Source of the DNA: Gemmatirosa kalamazoonensis
Lineage (GTDB): Bacteria > Gemmatimonadota > Gemmatimonadetes > Gemmatimonadales > Gemmatimonadaceae
DNA: 64,000 nt
NCBI RefSeq assembly: GCF_000522985.1
Contig: NZ_CP007128.1
Location: forward strand, 4,820,220 to 4,884,219
Direction: 5' to 3'
The notes below the pieces were generated by a model, which had not been told where the DNA came from, made no database searches, and worked only from the letters and a program-made list of their open reading frames with translations. This document shows, piece after piece, positions 26,322 to 36,901 of the stretch. The position numbers were made by a program, and so were the translations under genes. Each line of letters starts with the position of its first letter. Positions within the stretch are counted from its first letter, which is position 1.

Positions 26322-29300
26322 TCAGTGGAACGCCCCCGAGAAGAACCCGAGCTGCAACGACGCGCTGAGCAGCGTCTCGGTGAACTGCGTGCCGAAGTTT
26401 CGGTTGAACCGCGTCGTCCGCGATCCCGTGAGGCTCAGCGTCACGTTGTCCGCCACGTCGCTGTTCGCCCCGAACGAGAGCAGCCGCTGACCGAGGTCGG
26501 CCTGCGTCGTGCGCACGAAGGGCGCGAGCAGGTCGATCGTCGTCGGCTCGCCGGGCGCGGGATCGGCGCCGCTCACCACCGTCACCGCGTGCCGATCCTG
26601 CCAGCCGATCCGCGTGCGGATGTCGCTCTTCAGCCCCCACCGCGCCGGCGGCCTGAACGCGCGCGCGATCTCCGCGTTCGCCTCGCGCTCGCGGCTCGTC
26701 AGCCGCGTCCCCGGCAGGTCGTCGATGCGGCGCGTCTGCGTGAAGCCGGCGCCCGTCGTCAGGCCGCCTAACGCCGCCCACGTCACCGTCGCGCTGAGCG
26801 GCCAGCTCTGGCTCAGCATCGCGCGCGCGTCCTCGGGCGACGTCGAATCCGCCGGCGCCACGGCGGTGCGCCAGTCGCGCAGCACGCGCGCCGTCGCCGA
26901 CACGTTCGACACGAGCGCGCTCGCGCCCGGCGCCGGCCGCCACGTCCATCGCAGCGTGAGGTCCGGCACGACGCGACGGTCCCCGGTCCCCTCGGCCAGC
27001 GCGCCCGTGGCCGCGCGCCGCCACCAGCTGCGCGTGGCGCCGGTGCCGAGGTGGTTCGTGAGCGCGAAGCCGAACGGCAGCGTGAGCGTCTGCGTCGCGT
27101 CGAGCTGGTCGACCACGCCGGCCAGCGTCGCCGGCGTGCCGTCGATCGCGCGCATGCCGCCGATGCCCGCGAGACCGAGCTGCACGCCGAGCCCCGGGTC
27201 CGCGCTCGTCGCGTCGTAGCTCGCCGAGAGCGTGCGGCTCGCGCTCACGTTCACCGGCTGCACGAACAGCCGCGCGAGCCACGGCGCCCGCGCGCGCGAC
27301 GCCGAGTCGGTGCCGGCGCGCGGGCCATAGAGCGCACGCGCGAGATCGACGGACGTCGCCGCCGAGAGCTGCTGCGTCGCGCCGACCCGCCGCGGCAGCG
27401 TCGCGACGTTCGTCGGCTGCACCACGTCGATCGGCGCGATGTCGCCGAACGGGCCGACGAGCGACGGCGCGTTCGGGTCGCGCGTCATCGTGTACGTCGT
27501 CGTGACGTCGGCGCGCGGGCGCAGCCACGGGCGCACCGCCGGCGTCCACGAGAGGGCGCCGGTGAGCACGCGCTGCCGCTCGAACCCGAGATCGAGCCCG
27601 CCCAGGTGCGTGCGCTCGGCGCGTGTCAGCTCGGCGCGCGGCAGCGTGTCGTCCGGTGATCCGGGCGCCGTGGCGTAGTCGCGCAGGTCGCGCAGCGTGC
27701 TCGCGTCCCACCGCGCGGTGAGCGACGGCAGCGGATGCAGCTCGAGCGTCGCGCCGTGCTCCCACACGTCGTCGAGCCCCGTCACCACGCGCCCCGAGTC
27801 GAGCGGCGACCGCACCGGCGCGAGGAACGCCTCCTGCCGGTCGCCGGTGCGCGCGCGGTGCGACGTGAGACGGAACGCCGTCGGCGTCCACCGCACGCCG
27901 CCCAACGTCACGCGCTCGCCGGGCGCGACGTCGTAGTCGGCGCGCAGCGAGAACGCGTGCCGCGCGCCGTCCTCGTACGAGCTCCGCACCTGCCCCGCCA
28001 CGTACGTCGACGTGAGCGAGAGGTTGTTGAGGATCGGCGCGAGCGGCCCCTTCGCCGGTGTCGCGCGCCGCACGGTGAGCGCCCAGCTCGTCGTCGCCTC
28101 GCGCGGCGCGCGCAGATCCGTGAGCGCGTCGCCGCGCAGATCCGTCCCCGCGATGAACATCGGCGCCGCGCCGATCGACGTGCGCGTCACGGTGAGCGGC
28201 AGCGCGAGGCCGAGCGACCATGGGAGCAGCCGGTCGAGCCGTACCGACGCGCCGATCTCGAGCCCGCCCGTCGCGACGAACGTCGGCATCTCGCCGAGCT
28301 GCCGGAACTGCGGGTCGCGCCGCGTGAAGTTCACGCGCACGTCGGCCAGGTCGCCGAAGTGCACGCCCACGCCCACCTCGCCCGCCATCCCCGCCGCGTC
28401 CTCGGCGTCGGCGAGGCGTACGTCGTCCACCCACAGCTCCAGCGTGTCGTTCGGCGCGATCGCGCTCGCGCCGCGCCGCGCGTCGTCCACGCGCACGAAG
28501 CCCACCGCCAGCTCCTGCACCGCGGCGAGGTTCGGCGGCGTCACGTTGCCGTCCACCGAGTACACCATGTACCCGCCGTCGCACGCCGCCACGCGGCGCA
28601 CCGGCAGACCGCGCGGAAGGCCGGACCGCGCGACGAGCGCGGAATCCACGCCGGTGCACGGGAAGCGCGACGGCGCGTTCAGTCGACCGGGAAGCAGCTG
28701 CTCCTGCAGCGCCACGCGCAGCGCGTGCAGCCGCTCGAAGTCCACGCGCACCTCGGGCAGCCACGCGCTCGCGTCGCTCCCCGCGTTCACCGGCGTGCGG
28801 TACAGGTAGAAGTTGTGCTCGTCCCTGCCCAACCGCACGAAGAACTGCAGGTCGCCGTCCGGACCCCAGCCGTGGCCGTGGCCGCGTGCCCACACGCGGA
28901 GCTGGCGGTAGCTCATGACGTTCTTCGCGCCTTCCGGAAAGCGCAGATACGCCTCGGCGCGCTCGTAGCGCGCGATCTCGCCGCCCGGCACGCCCGCCTG
29001 GAGCCGCAGCGAGCGCTCGTTCACCGGCACGCGCTGCGCCTCGGTGCCGGTCGTCACCGTCTCCGTCGTCTGCGCGGTGCCCGGCGGCGGCGTGTACGGC
29101 AGCCGCGCCGTCGAGTCCTGCGTGCCGACGACGCCCGCGACGACGAAGCTCGACGGCGTGCCCGTGGAGTCGCCGCCGACGCCCGTCGCCACGCGGTCGG
29201 TGCGCCGCAGCCACGGCGCCCCGCTCAGTCGCAGGCGCGCGAGCGCCACTGTCGTCGCCGCGGAGTCCGACTCCTCGGCGCCCGACACCACCGTGAGTCG

Positions 29301-32300
29301 CGCGGCGCGTACGCGGCGCGCGTTGAACGCGCCTAACGAATCCGTCGGCGCGCGGAACGGCACGCGGATCTGCACCCAGCACTTGCGGGCTCCGGCCTGC
29401 GTCGCGGCGCCGGGGAGCAGCGTGCCGAGCCCCGCGGGGAAGGCGACGTTGCAGTTCGTGACGCGCATCGTGCCCGCGCTCACCAGCCGCGCGTCCGCGA
29501 GATCGATCACGAAGCGGCGGATGCGCTCCTGGTCCGACTGCGCGTCCCTGAGGTTCAGCGTGCCGTCCTGGTCGATGTCCTCCTCGTCGAGCCGCGCGTT
29601 CTGCACCGTGCAGTCGGTCGTCGGATCGCCGAGCACGCGGATGCCGTTGATCACCGCGTGGCAGACGGCGAGCGTATCGGCGCGGCGCACGGTGCCGCCG
29701 TCGACGACGACGACGTTGCGCGCGCGGTCGCCGGGCAGGCCGACGTCGTTCGTCGTCGCGTTGAAGACGCGCGACAGCGAGTCGCGCTCGGTGTCGAGCG
29801 TGTCGAAGCCGGCGAGGCGGCGGCCGCGGTACGTCGAGTCGCGGCCGGCGACGAACAGCGTCTCCGGCTGGAACGCCACCGAGTTCTCCGAGATCTCGCC
29901 GAAGTCGAAGACGAGCGTCGGATTGCGGCGCCCTTCGGGGCGGCTCGGGTCGTTCACGAGCGCGTAGAACTCGAGGTCCTCCACGCGCGACAGGTCCGCG
30001 CCGCCGGCGTTGATCACCGTGCGGATCGACCGCCAGCGGCGTCCCGACGGCGCGTTCCCCACCGTCCACCGGAACGGCGGCGTGCCGCTCGACGATGGAA
30101 GGCCGCCGACCGACAGCGGATAGAGCGTGAGCCACATCGCCGGCACCGCCGGCTCGATCCCCGAGCCGCCGCTGAGCTGGATCGCCGGGTCGATCTGCGT
30201 GATGCGGTACGAGAACGCCCCGGCGCTGTCGCGCGGCGTCACGTTCCCCTGCCACGCCATCGTCGCCGCGCGCGTCACGGTGAGCGGGGTGCCTAACGCG
30301 CGCACGAGGCTCGCGCCGCTCGGCGGGCGGCTCGAGTAGTACCAGCTCGCCTCGTCCACCGGGAGCGGGAACCCTTCCCCGCCCTCGAACGTCTCCAGGA
30401 ACGCCTGCTGCGTGCTCCGCGCGTGCGGCTTGCTCGCCGCGAGCTCGCCGTGGAAGGAGATGCGCGCGCCGGGCATCGGGCTCGTGTCGCCGGGCGCGCG
30501 GCGGCGGCTCCATCCGGTCAGCCGCGCGGCGAGCCGCGCGAGCGGCGGCGCGTCCCACGACAGGTCGGCGCCGATCCCCGCCACCGTGGAGCCGGTCGCC
30601 TCGAAGCCCAGCGTGGGACGCGTCAGCGTGGACGACTTCCGCGACTGCGAGATCGCGGTGAGGAACACCGTGCCCGCGCTCGTCGGGAACTCCGCGGCCG
30701 CGCCGAACACGGTCGTCGGCTGCTGCACGAACACCGGGTTCTCCTCGAACCGCACCGTCACGTCCGTCGGCGTCGGGAACAGCGCGCCCGGGTCGAGGAA
30801 CGTCACCGTGCCGAGCTCGTAGTCGATCGCGTAGTCGACGCCGCGGACGAGCGTGCGGCCGAGTGCCGTGAGCCGCTCGGAGCCGGGGCGGAGCTGCAGC
30901 GAGCCTAACGCGATCGTCGCCGCCTCCGTCGCCCCCTCCGACTCGTACCGCAGCCGCAGCCGGTAGATCGCGCGCGGCCGCTGCGCCGAGTACAGGAACT
31001 CGCTCGGGAACGTGTACAGCGTGTCGTTCGACGGGTTCGCCGTGTTGCGCACGCCGCCCGCGCGCGCGAACGGCTGCTGCGACGGGAACACGACGAACTG
31101 GTCGCGCAGCAGCCGCCCGCCGAGCGTCCCCCCGCCGACGCCGACGTTCGGGTCCTGCGGGCGCGGCCACAGCCGGTTCGCGACGTCGAACGTCGACGGG
31201 TTCGTGCGCTCGGCGAGCCCGAACAGCTGCAGGTACGTCGCGCCCGACGACGGATCCTGCGGCTTCTCCTGGTCGCCGATGCCGGCGACGAGGCGCACGT
31301 TCAGCGTCTCGCGCCGCAAGTCCTCGCCGCCCACGCGGTACACGTTGCGCATCTCGCGCGCGAACGCGCTGTCGCCCGGCGCGAGCTCCGGCTCCCACAC
31401 CAGGTTCGCGAACTGGTCCTCCGTCGTCAGCTCGAGGTCGGGCGTGCCGCCGGTGTTCACGTATCGTACGCGCCGGCCGCCGAGGTTCACTTCGTATGCG
31501 ACGGCGAGCCGCTCGTTGCTGAGGCCTAACGGCCGCACGAGCGCGATCCACAGCAGCGACGGATCCGCGTAGTAGTCGATCCCCTCGCGCAGCACCTCGT
31601 ACGTCTGCCGCACGCGGTTCTTCGCGCCGCGCACGAGCAGCCGCGGCCCCCGCGGGTTCTGGTACGCCGCGCCGATGAGCTGGCGGTACACCACGAGCCG
31701 CGCCGGCCGCAGCGTGTCGGGGAGCGCGCGCGCGAGCCGCGCGAGCCCCGCGCGATCGAGCACGTCGACGCCCGGGTAGCCCGGCAGCAGCCGCGGGTCG
31801 ATCGTCCAGAAGAAGCGCCGCGGCTCGATCTGCCAGTCCTCGATCGTGCGCTCCATCTGCTGCGACGCGCGCCCGCCGCCGACGGTGAAGACGCGGTCGC
31901 GCACGACGTCGCCGCGCTGCTGCGCCGCGATCGCGCGCCACCGCATCGTGCCGAGCTGCCCCATCGCCTGCAGGCCCACGTTGTTGCTCGGGATCCCCGC
32001 CGTGATGAAGCGCGACGGCGGCGGCGCGAACGAGACGTTGCCGAGCTCCAGCCGGCCGAGCTTCGCGTCCGCGCGGCGCGCCGTGTACGAGAGCGACAGC
32101 GTGTTCGACGCCTCGAACTCGCGCTGGCTGTCGTAGTCCACGTCCACGTGGACGACGTCGGCGATCGGGCCCGTCGCCTTCATGCTGAACTGCCCCGCGA
32201 GGTCGTTCACCCACGACGCGCGGCAGGTGAACGCGAGCGCCGCGACGCCGCGCGCGCAGCGGTCGTTGCGCGTCTGGAGCAGCTTCGTCTCCAGGCGTCC

Positions 32301-32749
32301 CTGGAAGCGGAGGTCGATGTCGCCGAACGGGTTCGGCGTGGAGTCGCGGCGGAGACGCGGCAGCGTGTCGCGGCCGGCGGTGTCGCGCGGCGCCACGCGC
32401 ACCGTCGTGTCGCGGACGGGGGGACGCTGCGTCGTGTCGCCCGCGGCGGGGCGCGGCTGGGTCGCGGGGGGCGTCGGCGGGGAGCCGGCGGGGGGCGGCA
32501 GCGGCACCGAATCGCCCACGGCGCGGCGGCGTCCGGTCGTGTCCACCGGTGGGCGGACCGCGGGAGCGGCGGGCGACGCGCCGGCCCGGCGGGCGGAATC
32601 GTTCGGGGCCGGAGACGCCGGCGGCGCGGTCGGTGCGGGGGCGTCGGCGCCGGGGGCTGGCCCGGACGCACCTGCGCCCCGGCCGTCGACCCGGCGATCG
32701 CGACGGTCGCCAGCAGGCCGAACAGCGGTCGGAGCGGCAAACGCACCAA
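26322..32749 (-). CDS. sprA: SprA-like type IX secretion translocon (frameshift near N-terminus)
   Basis: About 2,140 aa, the size of SprA/Sov, the giant outer-membrane barrel of the type IX secretion system. Recognisable stretches include the N-terminal GRLETKLLQTRN/FSMKATGPIADVVHVDVDYDSQ region, a middle ENPVFVQQPTTVFGAAAEF segment and many barrel strands to the C-terminus. The long frame continues upstream to 32867, but there its translation is not protein-like. A good signal peptide (LRPLFGLLATVAIAGSTAGAQ) starts at TTG 32749 (or GTG 32746) in another frame. One extra base in a G-run (32637-32641 or 32652-32656 on the plus strand) would join them, so I place the start at 32749 with a frameshift. 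A proline/threonine-rich linker follows the signal. Confidence 0.8.
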
Positions 32750-32881
32750 AGGGCGAAGCTTGGGTACTATCCGGTCGATCTCGTGCGGTACGCACCCGCG
32801 AAGGCTCGCACGGCTTGTGTCGGGCGGGCGGCGCGGTGGAATTTACCGGGCTCACCAGGCGCAACAACCCTGACCCGTGTC

Positions 32882-34672
32882 GTGAAGATCACGTCGAAGT
32901 ACGTCCTCCGGGAACATCTCGGCCCGCTCACGTTCGCGTTGGGCGCGCTCACGTCGCTGCTGCTGCTGAACTACATCGCGCGCAAGTTCGGCGACCTCGT
33001 GGGGCGCGGTCTGCCGTGGACGGTGATCGCGAAGTTCTTCTATCTGTCGGTGCCGTTCACCATCGCCATGACGCTGCCGATGGCGGTGCTCGTGTCGGTG
33101 CTGTACGCGTTCAGCCGGCTCGCGTCGGAGAACGAGATCACCGCGTTCAAGGCGAGCGGCGTGTCGATGGGCCGTCTGCTCGGCCCCGTGCTCTGGGCGG
33201 CGACGGTGGTCGCGGTGGGGATGGTGCTGTTCAACGACCAGGTGCTCTCGCGCGCGAACCACACGCTGAGCACCCTGCAGCAGGACATCGCGCGCACCAC
33301 GCCGACGTTCGTGCTGAAGGAGCAGGTGCTGAACGAGATCGGGTCGGAGAGCTTCCTCATGCGCGCCGCGCACATCGATCCCGCGCGGAACACGATGAAG
33401 GAGGTCACGATCTACGACATGACCCAGAGCGCGCCGCGCACCATCCGCGCGGACAGCGGCGCGCTGGGGCTCATGCCGAACGGCAAGGATCTGCAGCTCA
33501 CGCTGTTCACCGGCTCCATCGACCAGCTGAACGACGGCAAGCCGGACCAGCTGCAGCGGATGTTCTTCGACACGCAGCTCGTGCGCGTGCGCGACGTCGT
33601 GAAGGCGTTCGACCCGACGAAGGCCGGACAGAACGACTACAAGAGCGACCGCGAGATGTCGATCTGCGAGCTCCAGCGCGCGTACATCCGGGCGCGCACG
33701 GAGTACATGCAGGCGCGGCTCGACTACGACATCGCGAAGGCCGACTCGCTGAAGCGCCCGCACCCGAAGGGCCTGCCCAAGCGGAAGGTGTTCCTCGGCA
33801 TCGGGCGACTGTACTGCCAGGCGATCCAGAGCCTCGCGCAGCTCGGCGTGCGGAGCCTCCAGGCGCAGCAGCCGCCCGCCGCGCAGCCGCCCGCGACGCA
33901 GCCGCCCGCGACGCAGCCGGCGCGCCCGGACACGCTGAAGCCGGACACGACCCGCCGCGACACCACGCGCCGCGACACCACGCGACGCGACACGACGCGG
34001 CGCGACACGGCCGTCACGCCGGCGCCCGCGACGCCGGCGCAGACGCCCGTGCCACCGATGACGCAGCCCCCGCCGCTGCCGGTCCCGACGGCGACGCCGA
34101 TCGTCCCCGCGCCTAACGCGGCGATCCCGCCCTCCACCGTCCCGCCGGCGACCGTCCCGCCGGCGACCGTCCCGCCGTCGACCGTCCCGCCGCCGCCGAG
34201 CGGCGCCGGCCCGTCGCCGCTCGCCATGTCGTCGCTCGCGCTCGCCCGCCTCCGACTCGGCGAGACGCTCGGCAGCATGAACAACTACGACGTGGAGATC
34301 CACAAGAAGTTCGCGCTCGCCGTCGCGTGCATCGTCTTCGTGCTGCTCGGCGCCCCGGTCGCGCTGCGCTTCCCGCGCGGCGGCGTCGGACTCGTCATCG
34401 GCGTGAGCCTGTTCGTGTTCGCCGCGTACTACTCGTTCCTCATCGCCGGCGAGGAGCTCGCGTCGCGCGGCATGCTCCCGCCGTGGATCGCGATGTGGGC
34501 GGCGAACGTGCTGTTCACGCTCGTCGCGCTGCCGCTCGTGCTGCGCATGGGCCGCATCGGCGGCTCCAACCGCGGCGGCGGCATCGGCGAGTGGCTCGAC
34601 GCGGTGCGCTTCCGCATGCGCCGCCGCCGGCGCGCGGCCGCGTCGTCGTCGTCCTCCCCGGCGCGCGCCTGA
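32882..34672 (+). CDS. lptF: LPS-export permease LptF with low-complexity insertion
   Basis: 596 aa, against about 360-400 usual for the YjgP/YjgQ family. The N-terminal half (KITSKYVLREHLGPLTFALGALT, then SENEITAFKASGVSMGRLLGP) and C-terminal half (EIHKKFALAVACIVFVLLGAPVALRFPRGGVGLVIGVSLFVF) have the two membrane bundles of LptF/G. Residues about 326-445, in the periplasmic jelly-roll region, are a proline/threonine/arginine-rich insert with DTTRR and PPATV repeats. Start is GTG 32882, where family similarity begins. LptF with LptG and LptB extracts LPS from the inner membrane. lptG follows after 5 nt. Confidence 0.88.
   Translation: MKITSKYVLREHLGPLTFALGALTSLLLLNYIARKFGDLVGRGLPWTVIAKFFYLSVPFTIAMTLPMAVLVSVLYAFSRLASENEITAFKASGVSMGRLLGPVLWAATVVAVGMVLFNDQVLSRANHTLSTLQQDIARTTPTFVLKEQVLNEIGSESFLMRAAHIDPARNTMKEVTIYDMTQSAPRTIRADSGALGLMPNGKDLQLTLFTGSIDQLNDGKPDQLQRMFFDTQLVRVRDVVKAFDPTKAGQNDYKSDREMSICELQRAYIRARTEYMQARLDYDIAKADSLKRPHPKGLPKRKVFLGIGRLYCQAIQSLAQLGVRSLQAQQPPAAQPPATQPPATQPARPDTLKPDTTRRDTTRRDTTRRDTTRRDTAVTPAPATPAQTPVPPMTQPPPLPVPTATPIVPAPNAAIPPSTVPPATVPPATVPPSTVPPPPSGAGPSPLAMSSLALARLRLGETLGSMNNYDVEIHKKFALAVACIVFVLLGAPVALRFPRGGVGLVIGVSLFVFAAYYSFLIAGEELASRGMLPPWIAMWAANVLFTLVALPLVLRMGRIGGSNRGGGIGEWLDAVRFRMRRRRRAAASSSSSPARA
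33885..34195 (+). repeat. 15-bp tandem repeats inside lptF
   Basis: In-frame 15-bp units encode PPATQ, four DTTRR copies (33946-34008) and TVPPA/TVPPS copies (34130-34192). Third-codon positions vary between DTTRR copies, so selection keeps the amino-acid pattern. Confidence 0.75.
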
Positions 34673-34677
34673 CGCCG

Positions 34678-35775
34678 ATGGCCCGCACCCGGTTCCGCGT
34701 CGGCCACGCGCTCGACCGCTACGTGCTCTCCGAGTTCACGAAGATCTTCGTCGTCACGGCGATCGGCTTCCCGATCCTCGTGTTCATCATCGATCTCGTG
34801 GACAACCTGAACAAGTATCTCAGCCGGAACATCCCGAAGGGGGATCTCGTGCTGAGCTACGTGTACTGGCTGCCGGACACGATGTTCAACGTGCTGCCGG
34901 CGGCGGTGCTGTTCGCGACGGTGTTCACGATCGGCGCCGTCACGCGCCACTCCGAGATCACCGCGGCGAAGGCGAGCGGCATCAGCTTCTACCGCTTCAT
35001 CGCGCCGATCTTCGTCGGTGCGTCGTTCGCGATGCTCATCGGCCTCGCGATCGGCGAGATCGCGCCGCGCCTCAACGCGCGACGCCTCGCGCTCATCAAG
35101 GAGACGCGCTCCTCCGAGGGCAACGTGCGCACGCGGTTCGCGTACGCGGGCGAGAACGGGCGCGTGTACAAGGCCGCGCAGCTCGTCGTCGACTCGGGCT
35201 CCATGATCGTCGTCGAGATCGAGCGCAAGGGCACGGGCCCCGACTACCCGAGCCACCTCATCGCCGCGAGCAACGCGAAGTGGCGGCCCGCCCGCGGCTG
35301 GACGCTCGGCAAGGGGACGTTCCACGTCCTCCCCACCGACTCGCTCGATCTCGCGTTCGCGTTCGACTCGCTCGTCGATCGGCAGATGCGCGAGCGGCCG
35401 CGCGACCTGATGCTGACGCCGAAGGCGCCGGAGGACATGGACTACGCGGAGCTGGGCCGCTTCATCGCCGCCCAGGCCCGCTCCGGCGCCGACGTGAATG
35501 CGCTGCGCGTCAGCCGGATGCTGAAGATCACCATCCCGGTGACCTGCGTGATCATCCTGCTCTTCGGCGCCCCCCTGGCCACGAGCACCCAGCGCGGCGG
35601 CGCGGCGTTCGGCGTCGGGCTCTCGCTCGGCACCACGGTCATCTTCCTCGTCCTCATCCAGCTCACCCGCGCCATCGGCGGCAAGGGCCTCGTCGTTCCC
35701 GAAGTCGCCGCCTGGATCCCCAGCGCCATCTTCGGATTCACCGGGTTGATCCTCCTCGCGCGGACGCGAACCTGA
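34678..35775 (+). CDS. lptG: LPS-export permease LptG
   Basis: 365 aa, normal family length. It opens with LDRYVLSEFTKIFVVTAIGFPILVFIIDLVDN and has the conserved HSEITAAKASGISFYRFIAPIF and the C-terminal bundle KITIPVTCVIILLFGAPLATSTQRGGAAFGVGLSLG. Six transmembrane helices flank a periplasmic jelly-roll of about 170 residues. It forms the LptB2FG transporter with the upstream LptF, five nucleotides away; lptB is not here. The pair's presence shows an LPS-bearing diderm envelope. Confidence 0.92.
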   Translation: MARTRFRVGHALDRYVLSEFTKIFVVTAIGFPILVFIIDLVDNLNKYLSRNIPKGDLVLSYVYWLPDTMFNVLPAAVLFATVFTIGAVTRHSEITAAKASGISFYRFIAPIFVGASFAMLIGLAIGEIAPRLNARRLALIKETRSSEGNVRTRFAYAGENGRVYKAAQLVVDSGSMIVVEIERKGTGPDYPSHLIAASNAKWRPARGWTLGKGTFHVLPTDSLDLAFAFDSLVDRQMRERPRDLMLTPKAPEDMDYAELGRFIAAQARSGADVNALRVSRMLKITIPVTCVIILLFGAPLATSTQRGGAAFGVGLSLGTTVIFLVLIQLTRAIGGKGLVVPEVAAWIPSAIFGFTGLILLARTRT

Positions 35776-35779
35776 CGGC

Positions 35780-35998
35780 GAACCGACGGCGCGATCGGCG
35801 CAAGACGGCGCCGTGCACGGCGCGGGCGATCCCCCGCTGCCGATGCGGCGCCGTGAACCGCACGTGGCGTCTCACACCGCTGAACCGCGCGGTACGGCGC
35901 AGTTTCGCGGTGTGAGACGCCGTTCGCGTCCCATCGCGCTTCACTGCCAGCACGGGATCGCCCGCGCCGTGCATGGCGCCGGTCACCCTCTTCCGAGG
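35780..35998. repeat. Long imperfect palindrome, family copy 1
   Basis: An imperfect palindrome with arms GCGCCGTGCACGGCGCGGGC (35808 on) and its complement near 35954-35979, plus an inner stem GGCGTCTCACACCGC/GCGGTGTGAGACGCC (35866 and 35908). It lies between lptG and mlaE. Two related copies occur at 51118 and 61300. Short arginine-rich ORFs on both strands are by-products. Confidence 0.75.
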
Positions 35999-36023
35999 GT
36001 ATCGTCCTTGCGACGGGCAGTTC

Positions 36024-36029
36024 TAGATT
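36024..36029 (+). promoter_or_regulatory. -10-like TAGATT, leaderless mlaE promoter
   Basis: TAGATT lies 7 nt before the GTG start of mlaE at 36037, in a locally AT-richer patch. No ribosome-binding site is seen. Confidence 0.45.
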
Positions 36030-36036
36030 CCGCCTC

Positions 36037-36870
36037 GTGACGACTTCAGCGCACCCGACGCTCCAAGAGCCCCGCCGGGGCTACTCGTTCCCGCTCTCGC
36101 GCCGGATGACTCGCGGCGCGCGCGGGTTTCTCCGCGGCGTCGGCGTCCGCGGCTACTTCGCGCGCGACATCGGCCGCGCCCTCGGCGAGCCGCGCACCTG
36201 GCTCGCCGAGACGATGCGCCAGATGCGCGGCATCGGCGTCGACTCCGTGCCGCTCGTCGTCGTGGTCGCGGGGTTCCTCGGCGGCGCGACGGCGTTCCAG
36301 TCGTACTACCAGCTGTTCGCCGGCGTGCAGCTCTCGGTGCTCGGACTGCTCGTGCGCGGCAGCATCGTCCTGGAGCTCGGTCCGCTCATCACGGCGCTCG
36401 TGCTGTGCGGCCGCGTCGGCGCGCGCATGACGGCGGAGATCGGGACGATGCGCGTCACCGAGCAGATCGACGCCCTCGAGACGCTCGCCTACGACCCGGT
36501 CGCGTACCTCGCGGTGCCGCGCGTCATCGCCGCGTTCGTGATGTTCCCGGTGCTCGTGGTGCTCGCGAACTTCACGGCGATCGTCATCGCGTGGATCGTG
36601 CTGCTCGTCGCCACGCCGGTGACGTCGCAGGACTACATCTCCGGGCTGCGGCTGTCGTTCACGCCGTTCCAGGTGATCTACGGCCTGATCAAGGCGTTCT
36701 TCTTCGGCGGCGCCGTCGCGTTCTTCTGCTCGTTCGAGGGCTACACGACGGGCGCCGGCGCGGAGGGCGTCGGCCGGTCGACGGCGCGCGCCGTCGTCAT
36801 GGGGTCGATGGCGATCCTCGTGCTCGACGCGATCATCGCCGCCGGGCTGGCCCAATACGTGAGATCGTGA
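36037..36870 (+). CDS. mlaE: MlaE-type ABC permease
   Basis: 277 aa from a GTG start. It has the MlaE signatures: AETMRQMRGIGVDSVPLVVVVAGFLGGATAFQ, the ELGPLITALVLCGRVGARMTAEIGTMRVTEQIDAL core, and FFFGGAVAFFCSFEGYTTGAGAEGVGRSTARAVV at the end. It forms the membrane part of an ABC system moving phospholipids between membranes, maintaining outer-membrane asymmetry. mlaD follows after 31 nt; the ATPase gene mlaF, often between or next to them, is not seen here. A MlaE-like permease may serve with an ATPase encoded elsewhere. Confidence 0.92.
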   Translation: MTTSAHPTLQEPRRGYSFPLSRRMTRGARGFLRGVGVRGYFARDIGRALGEPRTWLAETMRQMRGIGVDSVPLVVVVAGFLGGATAFQSYYQLFAGVQLSVLGLLVRGSIVLELGPLITALVLCGRVGARMTAEIGTMRVTEQIDALETLAYDPVAYLAVPRVIAAFVMFPVLVVLANFTAIVIAWIVLLVATPVTSQDYISGLRLSFTPFQVIYGLIKAFFFGGAVAFFCSFEGYTTGAGAEGVGRSTARAVVMGSMAILVLDAIIAAGLAQYVRS

Positions 36871-36901
36871 CGGCGATCGCCACCGCCTAACCACTCGGGG
36901 A

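Noticed and set aside
26002-32214. Open frame of about 2,070 codons on the minus strand with VPSPESR repeats
   Set aside because: It is a shadow frame of sprA that reads through the GGGACTC array; composition is arginine/alanine-rich and has no domain, typical of GC-rich out-of-frame translation.
32750-32867. Extension of the sprA frame upstream to ATG 32867
   Set aside because: The translated residues have no signal peptide and look non-coding; the signal peptide is in another frame, so a frameshift explains it better.
35738-36040. Small ORFs on both strands in the lptG-mlaE gap
   Set aside because: They arise from the palindrome and recur, with similar residues, in the other two copies; there is no start signal.
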